The notes under the pieces: generated by a model
Told to the model about the DNA's origin: nothing
Seen by the model: only the letters and a program-made list of their open reading frames with translations
Databases searched by the model: none
NCBI GenBank assembly: GCA_003241215.1
Contig: QFOL01000077.1
Coordinates: 1 to 14,187 of the forward strand
Direction of reading: 5' to 3'
DNA from: Agrobacterium fabrum
Lineage (GTDB): Bacteria; Pseudomonadota; Alphaproteobacteria; Rhizobiales; Rhizobiaceae
DNA length: 14,187 nt
Position numbers and translations under genes: made by a program
Part shown: positions 1 to 7,451 of the stretch, one piece after another
Position numbering within the stretch: the first letter of the stretch is position 1
How the letters are laid out: every line of letters starts with the position of its first letter

Positions 1-6
1 TGGGTA

Positions 7-118
7 CGTCATTCCGGCCTTGAGCCGGAATCCAGCCGACGCGCGTCTGCGCGGCGAGAGAGTCCTTTCAGCCCAAAGACTTGGGCTGGCTGGATTCCGG
101 CTCAAGGCCGGAATGACG
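7..118. repeat. Intergenic palindromic element with 31-bp perfect inverted repeats
   Basis: Positions 7-37 and 88-118 are exact reverse complements over 31 bp, with a 50-nt centre. Each arm is itself a hairpin (8-bp stem 11-18/24-31 in the left arm, with the mirror in the right arm). The centre holds a 10-bp palindrome (38-47) and a 6-bp stem with a 4-nt loop (71-76/81-86). Transcribed RNA could therefore fold either as one long stem or as several small hairpins. I see no target-site duplication and no reading frame inside. It resembles the short palindromic repeats scattered between genes in rhizobial genomes. That family assignment is inference, because copy number cannot be seen from one window. 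It may also act as a terminator or mRNA-end structure for a gene to the left of the window. Confidence 0.85.
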
Positions 119-245
119 GAGGAAGAGTGACAGGCTCAGCAAACGCCCGGCCCGTCATAAAGCCCCAACACGACCGCCGCATATTTGGCTCCGTGCTGTA
201 CCCACGACCGTCTTTACCGACGTCATTTCTGCCCATTTGCACATT
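119..245. other. Non-coding stretch left of the FNR/FixK-type box
   Basis: Between the palindromic element and the FNR/FixK-type box I see no convincing gene, RNA or terminator. A frame opens at 185, but it only extends the regulator gene leftwards through its own control sites and has no ribosome site. Confidence 0.5.
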
Positions 246-259
246 TTGACGCAGGTCAA
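246..259 (+). promoter_or_regulatory. FNR/FixK-type box (TTGA-N6-TCAA) upstream of the cyd operon
   Basis: TTGAC-GCAG-GTCAA is a perfect dyad that fits the TTGA-N6-TCAA core of FNR, FnrN and FixK sites. The dyad extends to 7-bp arms with a 4-nt centre (244-261 region). It lies 76 nt before the start of the first gene of the operon. Cytochrome bd operons are commonly induced under low oxygen by this regulator family, so the location makes sense. I cannot place a convincing -10 hexamer downstream, so the exact class of activation is open. Confidence 0.7.
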
Positions 260-295
260 AAAGGTGATTTGCCGCCTGCCGTTTTTTGCGTTATC

Positions 296-321
296 GAAAT
301 TTCAGAAATTACTGAAAATTC
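296..321 (+). promoter_or_regulatory. Dyad, candidate operator of the GbsR/MarR-type regulator
   Basis: Ten-base arms at 296-305 and 312-321 match as an inverted repeat at 9 of 10 positions. The core is the perfect TTTCAG-N6-CTGAAA (300-317). It is AT-rich in a GC-rich genome and ends 13 nt before the regulator start codon, overlapping the likely transcript start or leader. That is where an autorepressor of the MarR/GbsR type would bind. The assignment rests on position and symmetry only. Confidence 0.55.
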
Positions 322-334
322 AGGAAACGTAAAA

Positions 335-913
335 ATGCCAACCAGCCTGTCCCCGCTCGTTCAGTCCTTCGTGCTGCATTTCGGTGAGATGGGCAGCCGC
401 TGGGGCATCAACCGCACCGTCGGCCAAGTCTATGCTTTGCTTTATATTTCGCCGCAGCCGCTGTGTGCGGACGATATTGTCGAGGCGCTCGGCATTTCCC
501 GTTCCAACGTGTCGATGAGCCTGAAGGAGCTGCAGGCGTGGAACCTTGCAATTCTCAAGCATTTTCCCGGCGACCGGCGCGATTTTTTCACGACGCCTGA
601 CGATGTCTGGCAGATTCTCCGCACCCTTGCCGAAGAGCGCAAGAAGCGCGAGATCGATCCCACGCTCAGCGTGCTTCGCGAAATTCTGATGGAAACGCCG
701 GAAAACGAAGAAGAGCGGCATGCGCAGAAGCGCATCGACGAGATGAAGACGCTGATCGAGCAGCTGACCGGCTGGTATGACGATGTGAAGCGGCTGGAGA
801 CGGAAAGGCTGGCCTCGCTTCTGGCGCTCGGCTCGAAGGTCACGAAGCTTCTGGAGGCCAAGGACAAGATCGTCTCCCTCGCCAGACCCCGTAGCGCGAA
901 GAAGGACGGGTGA
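335..913 (+). CDS. GbsR/MarR-family transcriptional regulator, first gene of the cyd operon
   Basis: This 192-residue protein has a winged helix-turn-helix at about residues 25-95. The recognition region (residues 45-75) includes ALGISRSNVSMSLKEL, which is typical of the GbsR branch of the MarR superfamily. A charged, probably coiled-coil C-terminal half (about 98-182) is the likely dimerisation part. I chose ATG 335 because an AGGAAA ribosome site sits just upstream and the wHTH family start aligns here. The longer frame from 185 would run through the operator-like dyad and the FNR-type box. Its last codons overlap the GTG at 910, and the likely cydD start (925) follows 11 nt after its stop, so it appears co-transcribed with cydDCABX. 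I infer that it controls bd oxidase expression and perhaps its own promoter. No ligand-binding domain is seen beyond the helical part, so the signal is unknown. Cys44 is the only cysteine. Confidence 0.85.
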   Translation: MPTSLSPLVQSFVLHFGEMGSRWGINRTVGQVYALLYISPQPLCADDIVEALGISRSNVSMSLKELQAWNLAILKHFPGDRRDFFTTPDDVWQILRTLAEERKKREIDPTLSVLREILMETPENEEERHAQKRIDEMKTLIEQLTGWYDDVKRLETERLASLLALGSKVTKLLEAKDKIVSLARPRSAKKDG

Positions 914-924
914 GGAGAGCGGCC

Positions 925-2718
925 GTGAGCATATCAGTGGAAATCCGCCAGGGGGCCGATGGTGACGGGGCAGCCTGTCCCGCACCGGCTGCAGTCTCGC
1001 CCGATGCGATGCGTCGGCGCAATGACAACCGCAGAACCTCCCGCGGCAGAGCCGTCGGGCGGGAGAAAATCACACGTGCCCCGGTGGTGGGGAGAACCGT
1101 GGCACTGCTGCATGTGCTGGCGGCTTTGCTGTGGCTGCCGCAGGCAGGGTTGCTTGCCTTCTCAGTCGGAAGAATTGCCGACGGCGCGCCGATGATGGCG
1201 ATCGTGCCGGCTGCGGCTGCGGTTTTCATCCTCGGCCTCATCAAGGCATGGCTCGAGAAAATGGCCGCACGGCTGTCGTTTCGTGCCGCCCGCGCGGTCC
1301 TGTCGCAGAAGCGGCTGGAAGCGCTGCAGGCCGTTGCGAAGGTTTCCCCGCTCGATCTGTCGCGCACCGCCTCCGGAGAGGCGGCGGGTGTTTTGGCCGA
1401 GGCGGCGGAAGCGCTGGTGCCTTATCTTTCCCGTTTCCAGCCGGCGCGCATGAAGGCCGCCATCATTCCCGTGGTTTTCGTGCTGGCGATCCTGCCCTTT
1501 ACCTGGATTGCGGCGCTGGTGCTGCTGCTCGCCATGCCCACCATCCCGCTTTTCATGGCGCTCATCGGCTGGCAGGCCAAGGCCGCCAGTGAAAAGCAAC
1601 TGGTCGAGACCGGCAATATGAACGCCTTCCTCCTCGACCGGTTGCGCGGACTGGAAACGATCCGCACGCTCGAAGCCGTCGATCTCACGGCGGAGCGCCT
1701 GAACGTCGATGCGCAGAACCTCAAGAAGCGGACGATGGCGGTGCTCAGGGTCGCCTTTCTCTCCTCGGCGGTGCTGGAGCTTTTCGCAGCGCTCGGCGTT
1801 GCCATGACGGCCGTCTATATCGGCTTCCATCTGCTCGGTTTTCTGAATTTCGGCGCCTGGGGCGAAAAGCTCACCCTGGCCGAGGGTCTCTTCATCCTGC
1901 TTCTCGCTCCCGCCTTTTTCGAGCCGCTGCGGGAACTCTCCGCCGTCTGGCACGACCGCGCGGCGGGTGAGGCGGCGCTTGATGTGCTCGGCAAGTTGAC
2001 AGCCGGCGGTGCGGTCATCGCGGGCGCAGGCGCGGATGCGGCGTCTGTCCCATTCCCGACGCCCGGTCTGGTGGAGATCGACAATCTCTCCTTCGCTTAC
2101 CCGAATGCTCCGCCTGTCATCCAGAACCTCAACCTGACGGTTGAGCAGGGTGAACGAGTTGCGATTCTTGGGTCTTCCGGTTGTGGCAAATCCACTGTAC
2201 TCTCCTTGATTGCCGGGCTGACCGAGGCTGGAGAGGGCTCGATCAGGATCGGCGGCGTGAAGCTCGACAATGCGACGGCGGATGGGCTGCGCAGGACGAT
2301 CGGCTGGGTCAGCCAGAAGCCGTTCTTTTTTGCCGGTTCGCTGAAGGCGAATATTCGCTTCGGCCGTTCGGCTGTCAGTGACGGCATGGTGGAAGAGACG
2401 CTGCGCCGCACCGGGCTTAATGAATTGACGCATGCACGCCGGCGCCTGCAGATCGGTGACGGCGGATATGGAATTTCGGGCGGGGAGGCGGTGCGCCTTG
2501 CCATTGCGCGTGCTTTCGCAGACCCCGCAACGCAGCTTGTTCTGGCCGATGAGCCGACAGCCCATCTGGACCGGGAAACGGCTGCGCTCGTCACGGATAA
2601 CCTGCTGCAACTGGCAAATGGCAGGACATTGATTGTCGCGACCCATGATCCGGTGCTTGCGGCGCGCATGGACAGGATCGTGGATATGACGGCGATCCAT
2701 TCGGGGGGGCAGCCATGA
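925..2718 (+). CDS. cydD: CydD, ATP-binding/permease half of the CydDC thiol exporter
   Basis: CydD is one half of the inner-membrane ABC heterodimer CydDC, which exports cysteine and glutathione and is needed to assemble cytochrome bd. From GTG 925 the protein has 597 residues. A hydrophobic permease domain spans about residues 55-340 and is followed by a nucleotide-binding domain. The latter shows Walker A GSSGCGKST (416-424), signature ISGGE (517-521), Walker B ending in Asp542-Glu543 and the switch His574. GTG 925 is preferred over GTG 910 because GAGGAG lies 7 nt before it, while 910 overlaps the previous stop with no ribosome site. About 50 polar, Arg-rich residues precede the first membrane segment, longer than in E. 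coli CydD as I recall it. An internal start (ATG 1009) is therefore possible. cydC overlaps its stop by 4 nt. Confidence 0.93.
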   Translation: MSISVEIRQGADGDGAACPAPAAVSPDAMRRRNDNRRTSRGRAVGREKITRAPVVGRTVALLHVLAALLWLPQAGLLAFSVGRIADGAPMMAIVPAAAAVFILGLIKAWLEKMAARLSFRAARAVLSQKRLEALQAVAKVSPLDLSRTASGEAAGVLAEAAEALVPYLSRFQPARMKAAIIPVVFVLAILPFTWIAALVLLLAMPTIPLFMALIGWQAKAASEKQLVETGNMNAFLLDRLRGLETIRTLEAVDLTAERLNVDAQNLKKRTMAVLRVAFLSSAVLELFAALGVAMTAVYIGFHLLGFLNFGAWGEKLTLAEGLFILLLAPAFFEPLRELSAVWHDRAAGEAALDVLGKLTAGGAVIAGAGADAASVPFPTPGLVEIDNLSFAYPNAPPVIQNLNLTVEQGERVAILGSSGCGKSTVLSLIAGLTEAGEGSIRIGGVKLDNATADGLRRTIGWVSQKPFFFAGSLKANIRFGRSAVSDGMVEETLRRTGLNELTHARRRLQIGDGGYGISGGEAVRLAIARAFADPATQLVLADEPTAHLDRETAALVTDNLLQLANGRTLIVATHDPVLAARMDRIVDMTAIHSGGQP

Positions 2719-4406
2719 TCGCGCGTTTTGCGATATTGAGACCCGTTATCGCCCTGTTCTGGTCGGCGCGGCGCGGCATGCTGCTGGCGGGCGCGGCGCT
2801 GGCGGTGACGACGGTGCTGGCGGGCATCGGCCTTCTCGGCGTTTCCGGCTGGTTCATCACCGCTACGGCGATTGCCGGTCTTTTGCCCGCAACGGCCTAT
2901 GCCTTCGATGTCTTTGCGCCTTCGGCCGCCATTCGTCTTCTGGCGCTGGCGCGTACCGCCGCCCGTTACGGCGAACGCATGACGACCCATGACGCAACGC
3001 TTTCCGTGCTCGCGGCGCTTCGGGAGAGGCTGTTTCGCGGCTTTGCCGCGCCGCAGGCCGCGAAATCCCTCGAGGCAAGGCCTGCGCGCCTGCTGAACCG
3101 GCTGACGGCGGATATCGATGCGCTGGATTCGCTTTACCTGCGTGTTCTGGTTCCCGCCGCCGTTGCCATCCTTGCTGCAATCGTAACGGGGCTCGGACTT
3201 GCTTTTCTTCATCCTCTGGCGGGCATTCTGACAGCCGCTTTCCTCATCGCGGCGGGCCTTGGAATTTCGGTGCGCGCCGCGTTGCGGGCGGAAAAATTCT
3301 CGCGCCGCCGGGCAATCGGGCTCGAAGCCCTTCGTGCCCGCACGGCCGATCTCGTCAGCGGACAGGCGGAGCTGCTGACCGCCGGCCGTCTTTCCGCGCA
3401 GGTCGCGGCGGTGAAACGGGCGGACGACTACCTCTGTGCCTGTGACGATAGCCTGAACCGTATCGAGACCAGTGCCGGGTTTTCCTTCGGAGTTTCAGCG
3501 GCCATTCTCCTGAGCGCCGCCCTCCTGGGCATGGCCTGGCTTGCGGAGCAGGGGGCGGTGAGCGTGCCGGCCGCAGCACTCGGCCTGCTCGTCTGTTTTG
3601 CCGCGCTGGAGCCTTTCACGGCGCTGCGTCGCGGGGCGATGGAACTTGGGCGCACGCTGTTTTCCGCAAGGCGCATCGCGCCGCGTCTTTCGGCAAGGGC
3701 TGAAGGCCGCTGTCCCGCCTCGCCGGTCGACGGCATGGCGGCGGAGCTCAAAAACGTGCGTCTGGAGCGGGAAGGGAACGACAATCCGGTCCTGACGAAC
3801 ATCAACCTTGCAATCGCCTCCGGGGAACGGGTTGCCATCATCGGCCAGAGCGGCGCGGGCAAGACAAGCCTCATCCAGCTTCTGGCGGGTGAATTGCAGC
3901 CTGCTGCGGGCACGGTCGACGCCCTGCCGTCCACCCTGATGACGCAGCGAAGCCAGCTTTTCCGCGACAGTATCGCCGACAATCTGCGGCTGGCGAAACC
4001 CGCCGCAACCGGGGCCGAGTTATGGGACGTGCTTGAGGCGGCGGGTCTTGCCGAACACGCCAAATCCTTGGCCGCCGGGCTGGAGACAAGGCTTGGCGAG
4101 GCGGGCCAGGGGCTTTCCGGCGGCCAGTCGCGTCGGCTGGCGCTCGCCCGTTTCCTGCTGGCCGACCGGCCGCTCTGGCTTCTCGACGAGGTGACGGAGG
4201 GGCTGGATGGCGAGACCGCCCGCGACGTGCTCACCCGGCTGTTTGCGAGGGCGCAGGAAAAGACTGTCGTGATGATCACCCATAATCGCCGCGAGGCGGA
4301 ATTTGCCGATCGCATCATCGTGCTGAAAGAGGGGCGTCAATTTGATGAATGTCAAAGCGGTACCCCGGAATACGGCGTAGTGCTGGAGACACTGCGCCCG
4401 GACTGA
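2715..4406 (+). CDS. cydC: CydC, partner ABC subunit of the CydDC exporter
   Basis: CydC (563 residues) forms the second half of the CydDC heterodimer. A six-helix-type permease domain covers about residues 10-310. It includes the GISG-like stretch LLGVSGWFITATAI (residues 36-49), typical of CydC. The nucleotide-binding domain has Walker A GQSGAGKTS (377-385), a canonical LSGGQ signature (467-471), Walker B with Asp491-Glu492 and His523 as switch residue. Both subunits thus keep full ATPase motifs. The ATG overlaps the cydD stop as ATGA, which suggests coupled translation. The CydD/CydC assignment follows order and family resemblance. The pair are paralogues, so swapped names are the main alternative. 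Confidence 0.93.
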   Translation: MIARFAILRPVIALFWSARRGMLLAGAALAVTTVLAGIGLLGVSGWFITATAIAGLLPATAYAFDVFAPSAAIRLLALARTAARYGERMTTHDATLSVLAALRERLFRGFAAPQAAKSLEARPARLLNRLTADIDALDSLYLRVLVPAAVAILAAIVTGLGLAFLHPLAGILTAAFLIAAGLGISVRAALRAEKFSRRRAIGLEALRARTADLVSGQAELLTAGRLSAQVAAVKRADDYLCACDDSLNRIETSAGFSFGVSAAILLSAALLGMAWLAEQGAVSVPAAALGLLVCFAALEPFTALRRGAMELGRTLFSARRIAPRLSARAEGRCPASPVDGMAAELKNVRLEREGNDNPVLTNINLAIASGERVAIIGQSGAGKTSLIQLLAGELQPAAGTVDALPSTLMTQRSQLFRDSIADNLRLAKPAATGAELWDVLEAAGLAEHAKSLAAGLETRLGEAGQGLSGGQSRRLALARFLLADRPLWLLDEVTEGLDGETARDVLTRLFARAQEKTVVMITHNRREAEFADRIIVLKEGRQFDECQSGTPEYGVVLETLRPD

Positions 4407-4438
4407 GATTTTTTGAGAGCCGGCGTCGTCTTGAAAAT

Positions 4439-4454
4439 GGAAGGCCGGCCTTCC
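4439..4454. promoter_or_regulatory. 16-bp perfect palindrome in the cydC-cydA gap
   Basis: GGAAGGCCGGCCTTCC is perfectly self-complementary and lies in the only sizeable gap of the operon (4407-4473), ending 19 nt before the cydA start. A second 8-bp palindrome (TTCCGGAA, 4451-4458) overlaps its right end. With no loop and no following T-run it is not a normal terminator. It could be a protein site, an mRNA processing or stability element that lets cydAB be expressed above cydDC, or chance in a GC-rich spacer. Confidence 0.4.
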
Positions 4455-4473
4455 GGAAAAGGTGGATAGGACC

Positions 4474-6051
4474 ATGGAACTCGACATAGTGGCGCTGTCG
4501 CGCCTGCAATTTGCAGTGACGGCTTTATATCACTTTCTGTTCGTTCCCCTGACGATCGGATTATCGGTGGTGATCGCCATCATGGAAACGGTCTATGTCA
4601 TGACCGGCCGGACGATCTGGCGGCAGATGACCAAATTCTGGGGCACGTTGTTCGGCATCAACTTCGTGCTGGGTGTCTCGACCGGCATCGTCATGGAATT
4701 CCAGTTCGGCATGAACTGGAGTTATTACAGCCACTATGTCGGCGATATCTTCGGCGCGCCGCTGGCGATCGAGGGCATGATGGCCTTCTTCCTGGAAGCC
4801 ACCTTCGTCGGCCTGTTCTTTTTCGGCTGGGACAAGCTGTCGAAACTCGGCCATCTCGTCGCGACCTGGTGCGTGGCCATCGGTTCGAATTTTTCGGCGC
4901 TGTGGATATTGATCGCCAATGGCTGGATGCAGAACCCGGCGGGCTCCGCCTTCAATCCCCAGACCATGCGCATGGAAGTGACTGACTTCTTCGAGGTCCT
5001 GTTCAACCCCGTGGCGCAGGCGAAATTCGTCCACACCGTCTCCGCGGGTTATGTGACGGCCTCCATCTTCGTGCTCGGCGTCTCGGCCTGGTATGTGCTG
5101 AAGGGACGCCATGTCGATCTCGCCAAGCGGTCGATGACGGTCGCCGCCTCCTTCGGTCTCGCTTCCGCGCTTTCGGTCGTCGTGCTGGGGGACGAAAGCG
5201 GTTATCTCTCGACCGAACACCAGAAGATGAAGCTCGCCTCCATCGAGGCCATGTGGGAAACCGAGCCGGCCCCGGCTCCCTTCACGGCCATCGGTTTTCC
5301 CGATCAGGAAGCGCGCGAGACACATTTTGCCGTGAAGATCCCGTGGGTGATGGGCCTCATCGGCACCCGCTCGCTCGACACGCAGATCCCGGGCATCAAC
5401 GATCTGGTGGAGCAGGCCAAGACCCGCATCCGCGACGGCATCAAAGCCTATGACGCGTTGATGCAGATACGCGCCACGGGCAAGGGCGCGGAGTTGCCGG
5501 AAGAGGTGCGCGGCACCTTTGCCGAACTCGGCCATGAGCTTGGTTATGCCCTGCTGCTGAAGCGTTATGTCGACGATCCGCGCCAGGCGAATGAAGAGCA
5601 GATCGCCAGGGCGGCCGCGGATACCATTCCGCATGTGCCCACCCTGTTCTGGGCGTTCCGCATCATGGTCGGTCTCGGCATGTTCTTCATCCTGTTGACG
5701 GCGACCTTCTTTTACCTTTCGGCCCGCCGCCGGCTGGATCATTATCCGTTCCTGCTGAAGGTGGCGGTCTTCGCCATTCCCCTGCCGTGGATCGCGGCGG
5801 AAATGGGCTGGATAGTTGCGGAATTCGGCCGCCAGCCATGGATCATCGAAGGCGTGCTGCCCACGGCCGCCGCCGTCTCCAGCCTCAGCGCCTCGACGGT
5901 CCTGATTACGCTTCTGTGTTTTATCGCCATCTATACGGTCCTGTTCATCGTCGAAATGGGGCTGATGCTGAAGGCGATCCGTAAGGGGCCTGATCCGGAC
6001 CATGAGCCGGAGGCGCCGCTCGTTCCTGAAAAACTCGCCGCTGCGGAGTAA
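4474..6051 (+). CDS. cydA: Cytochrome bd ubiquinol oxidase subunit I
   Basis: CydA (525 residues) carries hemes b558, b595 and d. It oxidises ubiquinol and reduces O2 to water at the cytoplasmic membrane. Mapped on E. coli CydA, the key residues are present: His20 (H19), His187 (H186) and Met398 (M393) as heme ligands; Glu100 and Glu108 (E99/E107); Lys253 and Glu258 of the Q-loop (K252/E257); Arg396 (R391), Trp446 (W441) and Glu450 (E445) in the GWIVAEFGRQPW motif. The numbering offset grows only from +1 to +5 across the Q-loop. It is therefore the long Q-loop, E. coli-like form rather than the short-loop cyanide-insensitive oxidase. ATG 4474 is chosen over GTG 4462 because AAGGTGG sits about 8 nt before it and family members start at MELD/ML-VALSRLQF. 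Confidence 0.97.
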   Translation: MELDIVALSRLQFAVTALYHFLFVPLTIGLSVVIAIMETVYVMTGRTIWRQMTKFWGTLFGINFVLGVSTGIVMEFQFGMNWSYYSHYVGDIFGAPLAIEGMMAFFLEATFVGLFFFGWDKLSKLGHLVATWCVAIGSNFSALWILIANGWMQNPAGSAFNPQTMRMEVTDFFEVLFNPVAQAKFVHTVSAGYVTASIFVLGVSAWYVLKGRHVDLAKRSMTVAASFGLASALSVVVLGDESGYLSTEHQKMKLASIEAMWETEPAPAPFTAIGFPDQEARETHFAVKIPWVMGLIGTRSLDTQIPGINDLVEQAKTRIRDGIKAYDALMQIRATGKGAELPEEVRGTFAELGHELGYALLLKRYVDDPRQANEEQIARAAADTIPHVPTLFWAFRIMVGLGMFFILLTATFFYLSARRRLDHYPFLLKVAVFAIPLPWIAAEMGWIVAEFGRQPWIIEGVLPTAAAVSSLSASTVLITLLCFIAIYTVLFIVEMGLMLKAIRKGPDPDHEPEAPLVPEKLAAAE

Positions 6052-6057
6052 GCCATC

Positions 6058-7215
6058 ATGATCCTGCATCAACTCATCGACTATGAAACCCTGCGCGTCA
6101 TCTGGTGGCTGCTGCTCGGCGTGGTGCTCATCGGTTTTGCCGTGACCGGCGGTTTCGATCTGGGCACGGGCGCACTGCTGCCCTTCGTCGCAAAGACGGA
6201 TATTGAACGGCGTGTCGTCATCAACTCCGTCGGCCCGGTCTGGGAAGGCAATCAGGTCTGGCTGATCCTTGGCGGCGGCGCGATCTTCGCCGCCTGGCCA
6301 CCGCTCTATGCCGTGTCGTTTTCAGGGTTTTACCTGGCGATGTTCGCCACCCTGTTTGCGCTGATCCTGCGGCCGGTCGGCTTCAAATACCGCTCCAAGC
6401 GTGAAAGCGCCGCATGGCGCAACGGCTGGGACTGGGCTCTCTTCATCGGCGGCTTCGTTCCCGCGCTGATTTTTGGCGTGGCGATCGGCAATGTGCTGCA
6501 GGGCGTTCCCTTCCATTTGAACGACGATCTCAGGATTTTCTATGACGGCACCACGCTGTTCGAACTTCTGAACCCCTTTGCAATTCTCTGCGGCCTGGTT
6601 TCCGTCGCCATGCTGGTGATGCACGGCGCGGCATGGCTGGTGCTGAAGACCGATGGCGCAGTGGCGGCCCGCGCCCGCGGTTTCGGCAGCATCGCGGCAC
6701 TCGCCACCACCGTTCTCTTCGCGCTTGGCGGGGTCTTCCTGTGGCTCGGTATCGATGGCTATCGCTTCACCTCGGACATCGTGACCGACGGCCCCTCCAA
6801 TCCGCTGTTAAAAACGGTCGAGATTGCGTCAGGCGTCTGGTTCTCGAACTACACGACGCATCCGTGGATGATGCTGGCGCCGGCGCTCGGTCTTGCCTTC
6901 CCGCTTGTTACCTTCGTCTTGTTCAGGGCCCGCAAGGAGGTGCTGGCGCTGCTTTCCAGCTCGCTCGCCATTTTCGGCATCGTCGCAACCGTGGGGCTGA
7001 CGATGTTTCCCTTCATCCTGCCGTCCTCGGTCGATCCGAAATCGAGCCTGACGGTGTGGGATGCGTCGTCCAGCCATATGACGCTGTTCATCATGCTGGT
7101 TGTCGCCCTCATCTTCATCCCGATCATCGTCGCTTATACGTCATGGGTCTATCGCGTGCTGTGGGGCAAGGTGGATGAAAAGGCGATCCGCGACGACAGC
7201 GGTCACGCCTACTGA
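6058..7215 (+). CDS. cydB: Cytochrome bd ubiquinol oxidase subunit II
   Basis: CydB (385 residues, very close to the E. coli length) is the second large membrane subunit and packs against CydA. The N-terminal part LRVIWWLLLGVVLIGFAVT, the GNQVWLI motif (residues 64-70), the RPVGFKYRSK stretch and the C-terminal MFPFILPSS region are all family hallmarks. Asp34 matches E. coli D29. The residue matching E. coli D58, next to the conserved Trp62, is Glu63, and the one matching D26 is Gly31. GGAG lies 8 nt before the ATG, and only 6 nt separate it from the cydA stop, so the two are translated together. Confidence 0.97.
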   Translation: MILHQLIDYETLRVIWWLLLGVVLIGFAVTGGFDLGTGALLPFVAKTDIERRVVINSVGPVWEGNQVWLILGGGAIFAAWPPLYAVSFSGFYLAMFATLFALILRPVGFKYRSKRESAAWRNGWDWALFIGGFVPALIFGVAIGNVLQGVPFHLNDDLRIFYDGTTLFELLNPFAILCGLVSVAMLVMHGAAWLVLKTDGAVAARARGFGSIAALATTVLFALGGVFLWLGIDGYRFTSDIVTDGPSNPLLKTVEIASGVWFSNYTTHPWMMLAPALGLAFPLVTFVLFRARKEVLALLSSSLAIFGIVATVGLTMFPFILPSSVDPKSSLTVWDASSSHMTLFIMLVVALIFIPIIVAYTSWVYRVLWGKVDEKAIRDDSGHAY

Positions 7216-7240
7216 TATTCAAGAAAGAAGGAGATCGAAC

Positions 7241-7363
7241 ATGTGGTATTTCGCCTGGCTGCTCGGCCTGCCTCTCGCCGCCATCTTCGCGGTCATGAAC
7301 GCGATGTGGTATGAGCTGATGGAAGAAAATGCGAAAAAGGCCGAAGCGAAGCTGGACAAATAG
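7241..7363 (+). CDS. cydX: CydX, small subunit of cytochrome bd
   Basis: This 40-residue protein has one membrane helix (about residues 4-24, after the start MWYFAWLLGLPLA) and a charged, Lys/Glu-rich tail. It matches the CydX/YbgT family, whose members bind CydA and stabilise the hemes. AAGGAG at 7227-7232 gives a strong ribosome site before ATG 7241. It starts 25 nt after cydB and is the last gene of the operon, just before the terminator. Its small size makes it easy to miss. Confidence 0.93.
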   Translation: MWYFAWLLGLPLAAIFAVMNAMWYELMEENAKKAEAKLDK

Positions 7364-7380
7364 AGCTTCGAGGCGCACGG

Positions 7381-7422
7381 CCCAAAAAGGGCGGCATCCG
7401 GTTGGGATACCGCCCTTTTGGG
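7381..7422. terminator. Bidirectional terminator between cydX and the convergent stress operon
   Basis: CCCAAAAAGGGCGG (7381-7394) pairs with CCGCCCTTTTGGG (7410-7422) apart from one extra A. This gives a long stem with a 15-nt loop, A-rich on the left foot and T-rich on the right. Such a layout can stop transcripts from both sides. It lies 18 nt past the cydX stop and 29 nt past the end of the convergent 62-residue gene. Confidence 0.85.
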
Positions 7423-7451
7423 TAGGACAGCCGTGCGTGCGGCGCGCGGCG

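Noticed and set aside
1..118. CRISPR array or transposon end
   Set aside because: There is one inverted pair only, with no direct repeats with spacers, no transposase and no target duplication.
185..334. N-terminal extension of the regulator gene from 185
   Set aside because: It would translate through the FNR/FixK-type box and the dyad, has no ribosome site, and adds residues unlike the family.
1162..2700. 512-codon open frame on the - strand
   Set aside because: It is antisense to cydD, with an Arg/Gln/His-rich composition typical of a shadow frame.
4561..6072. 503-codon open frame on the - strand
   Set aside because: It is antisense to cydA, whose heme ligands and motifs are all intact. 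The translation is Asp/Gly/His/Arg-rich noise.
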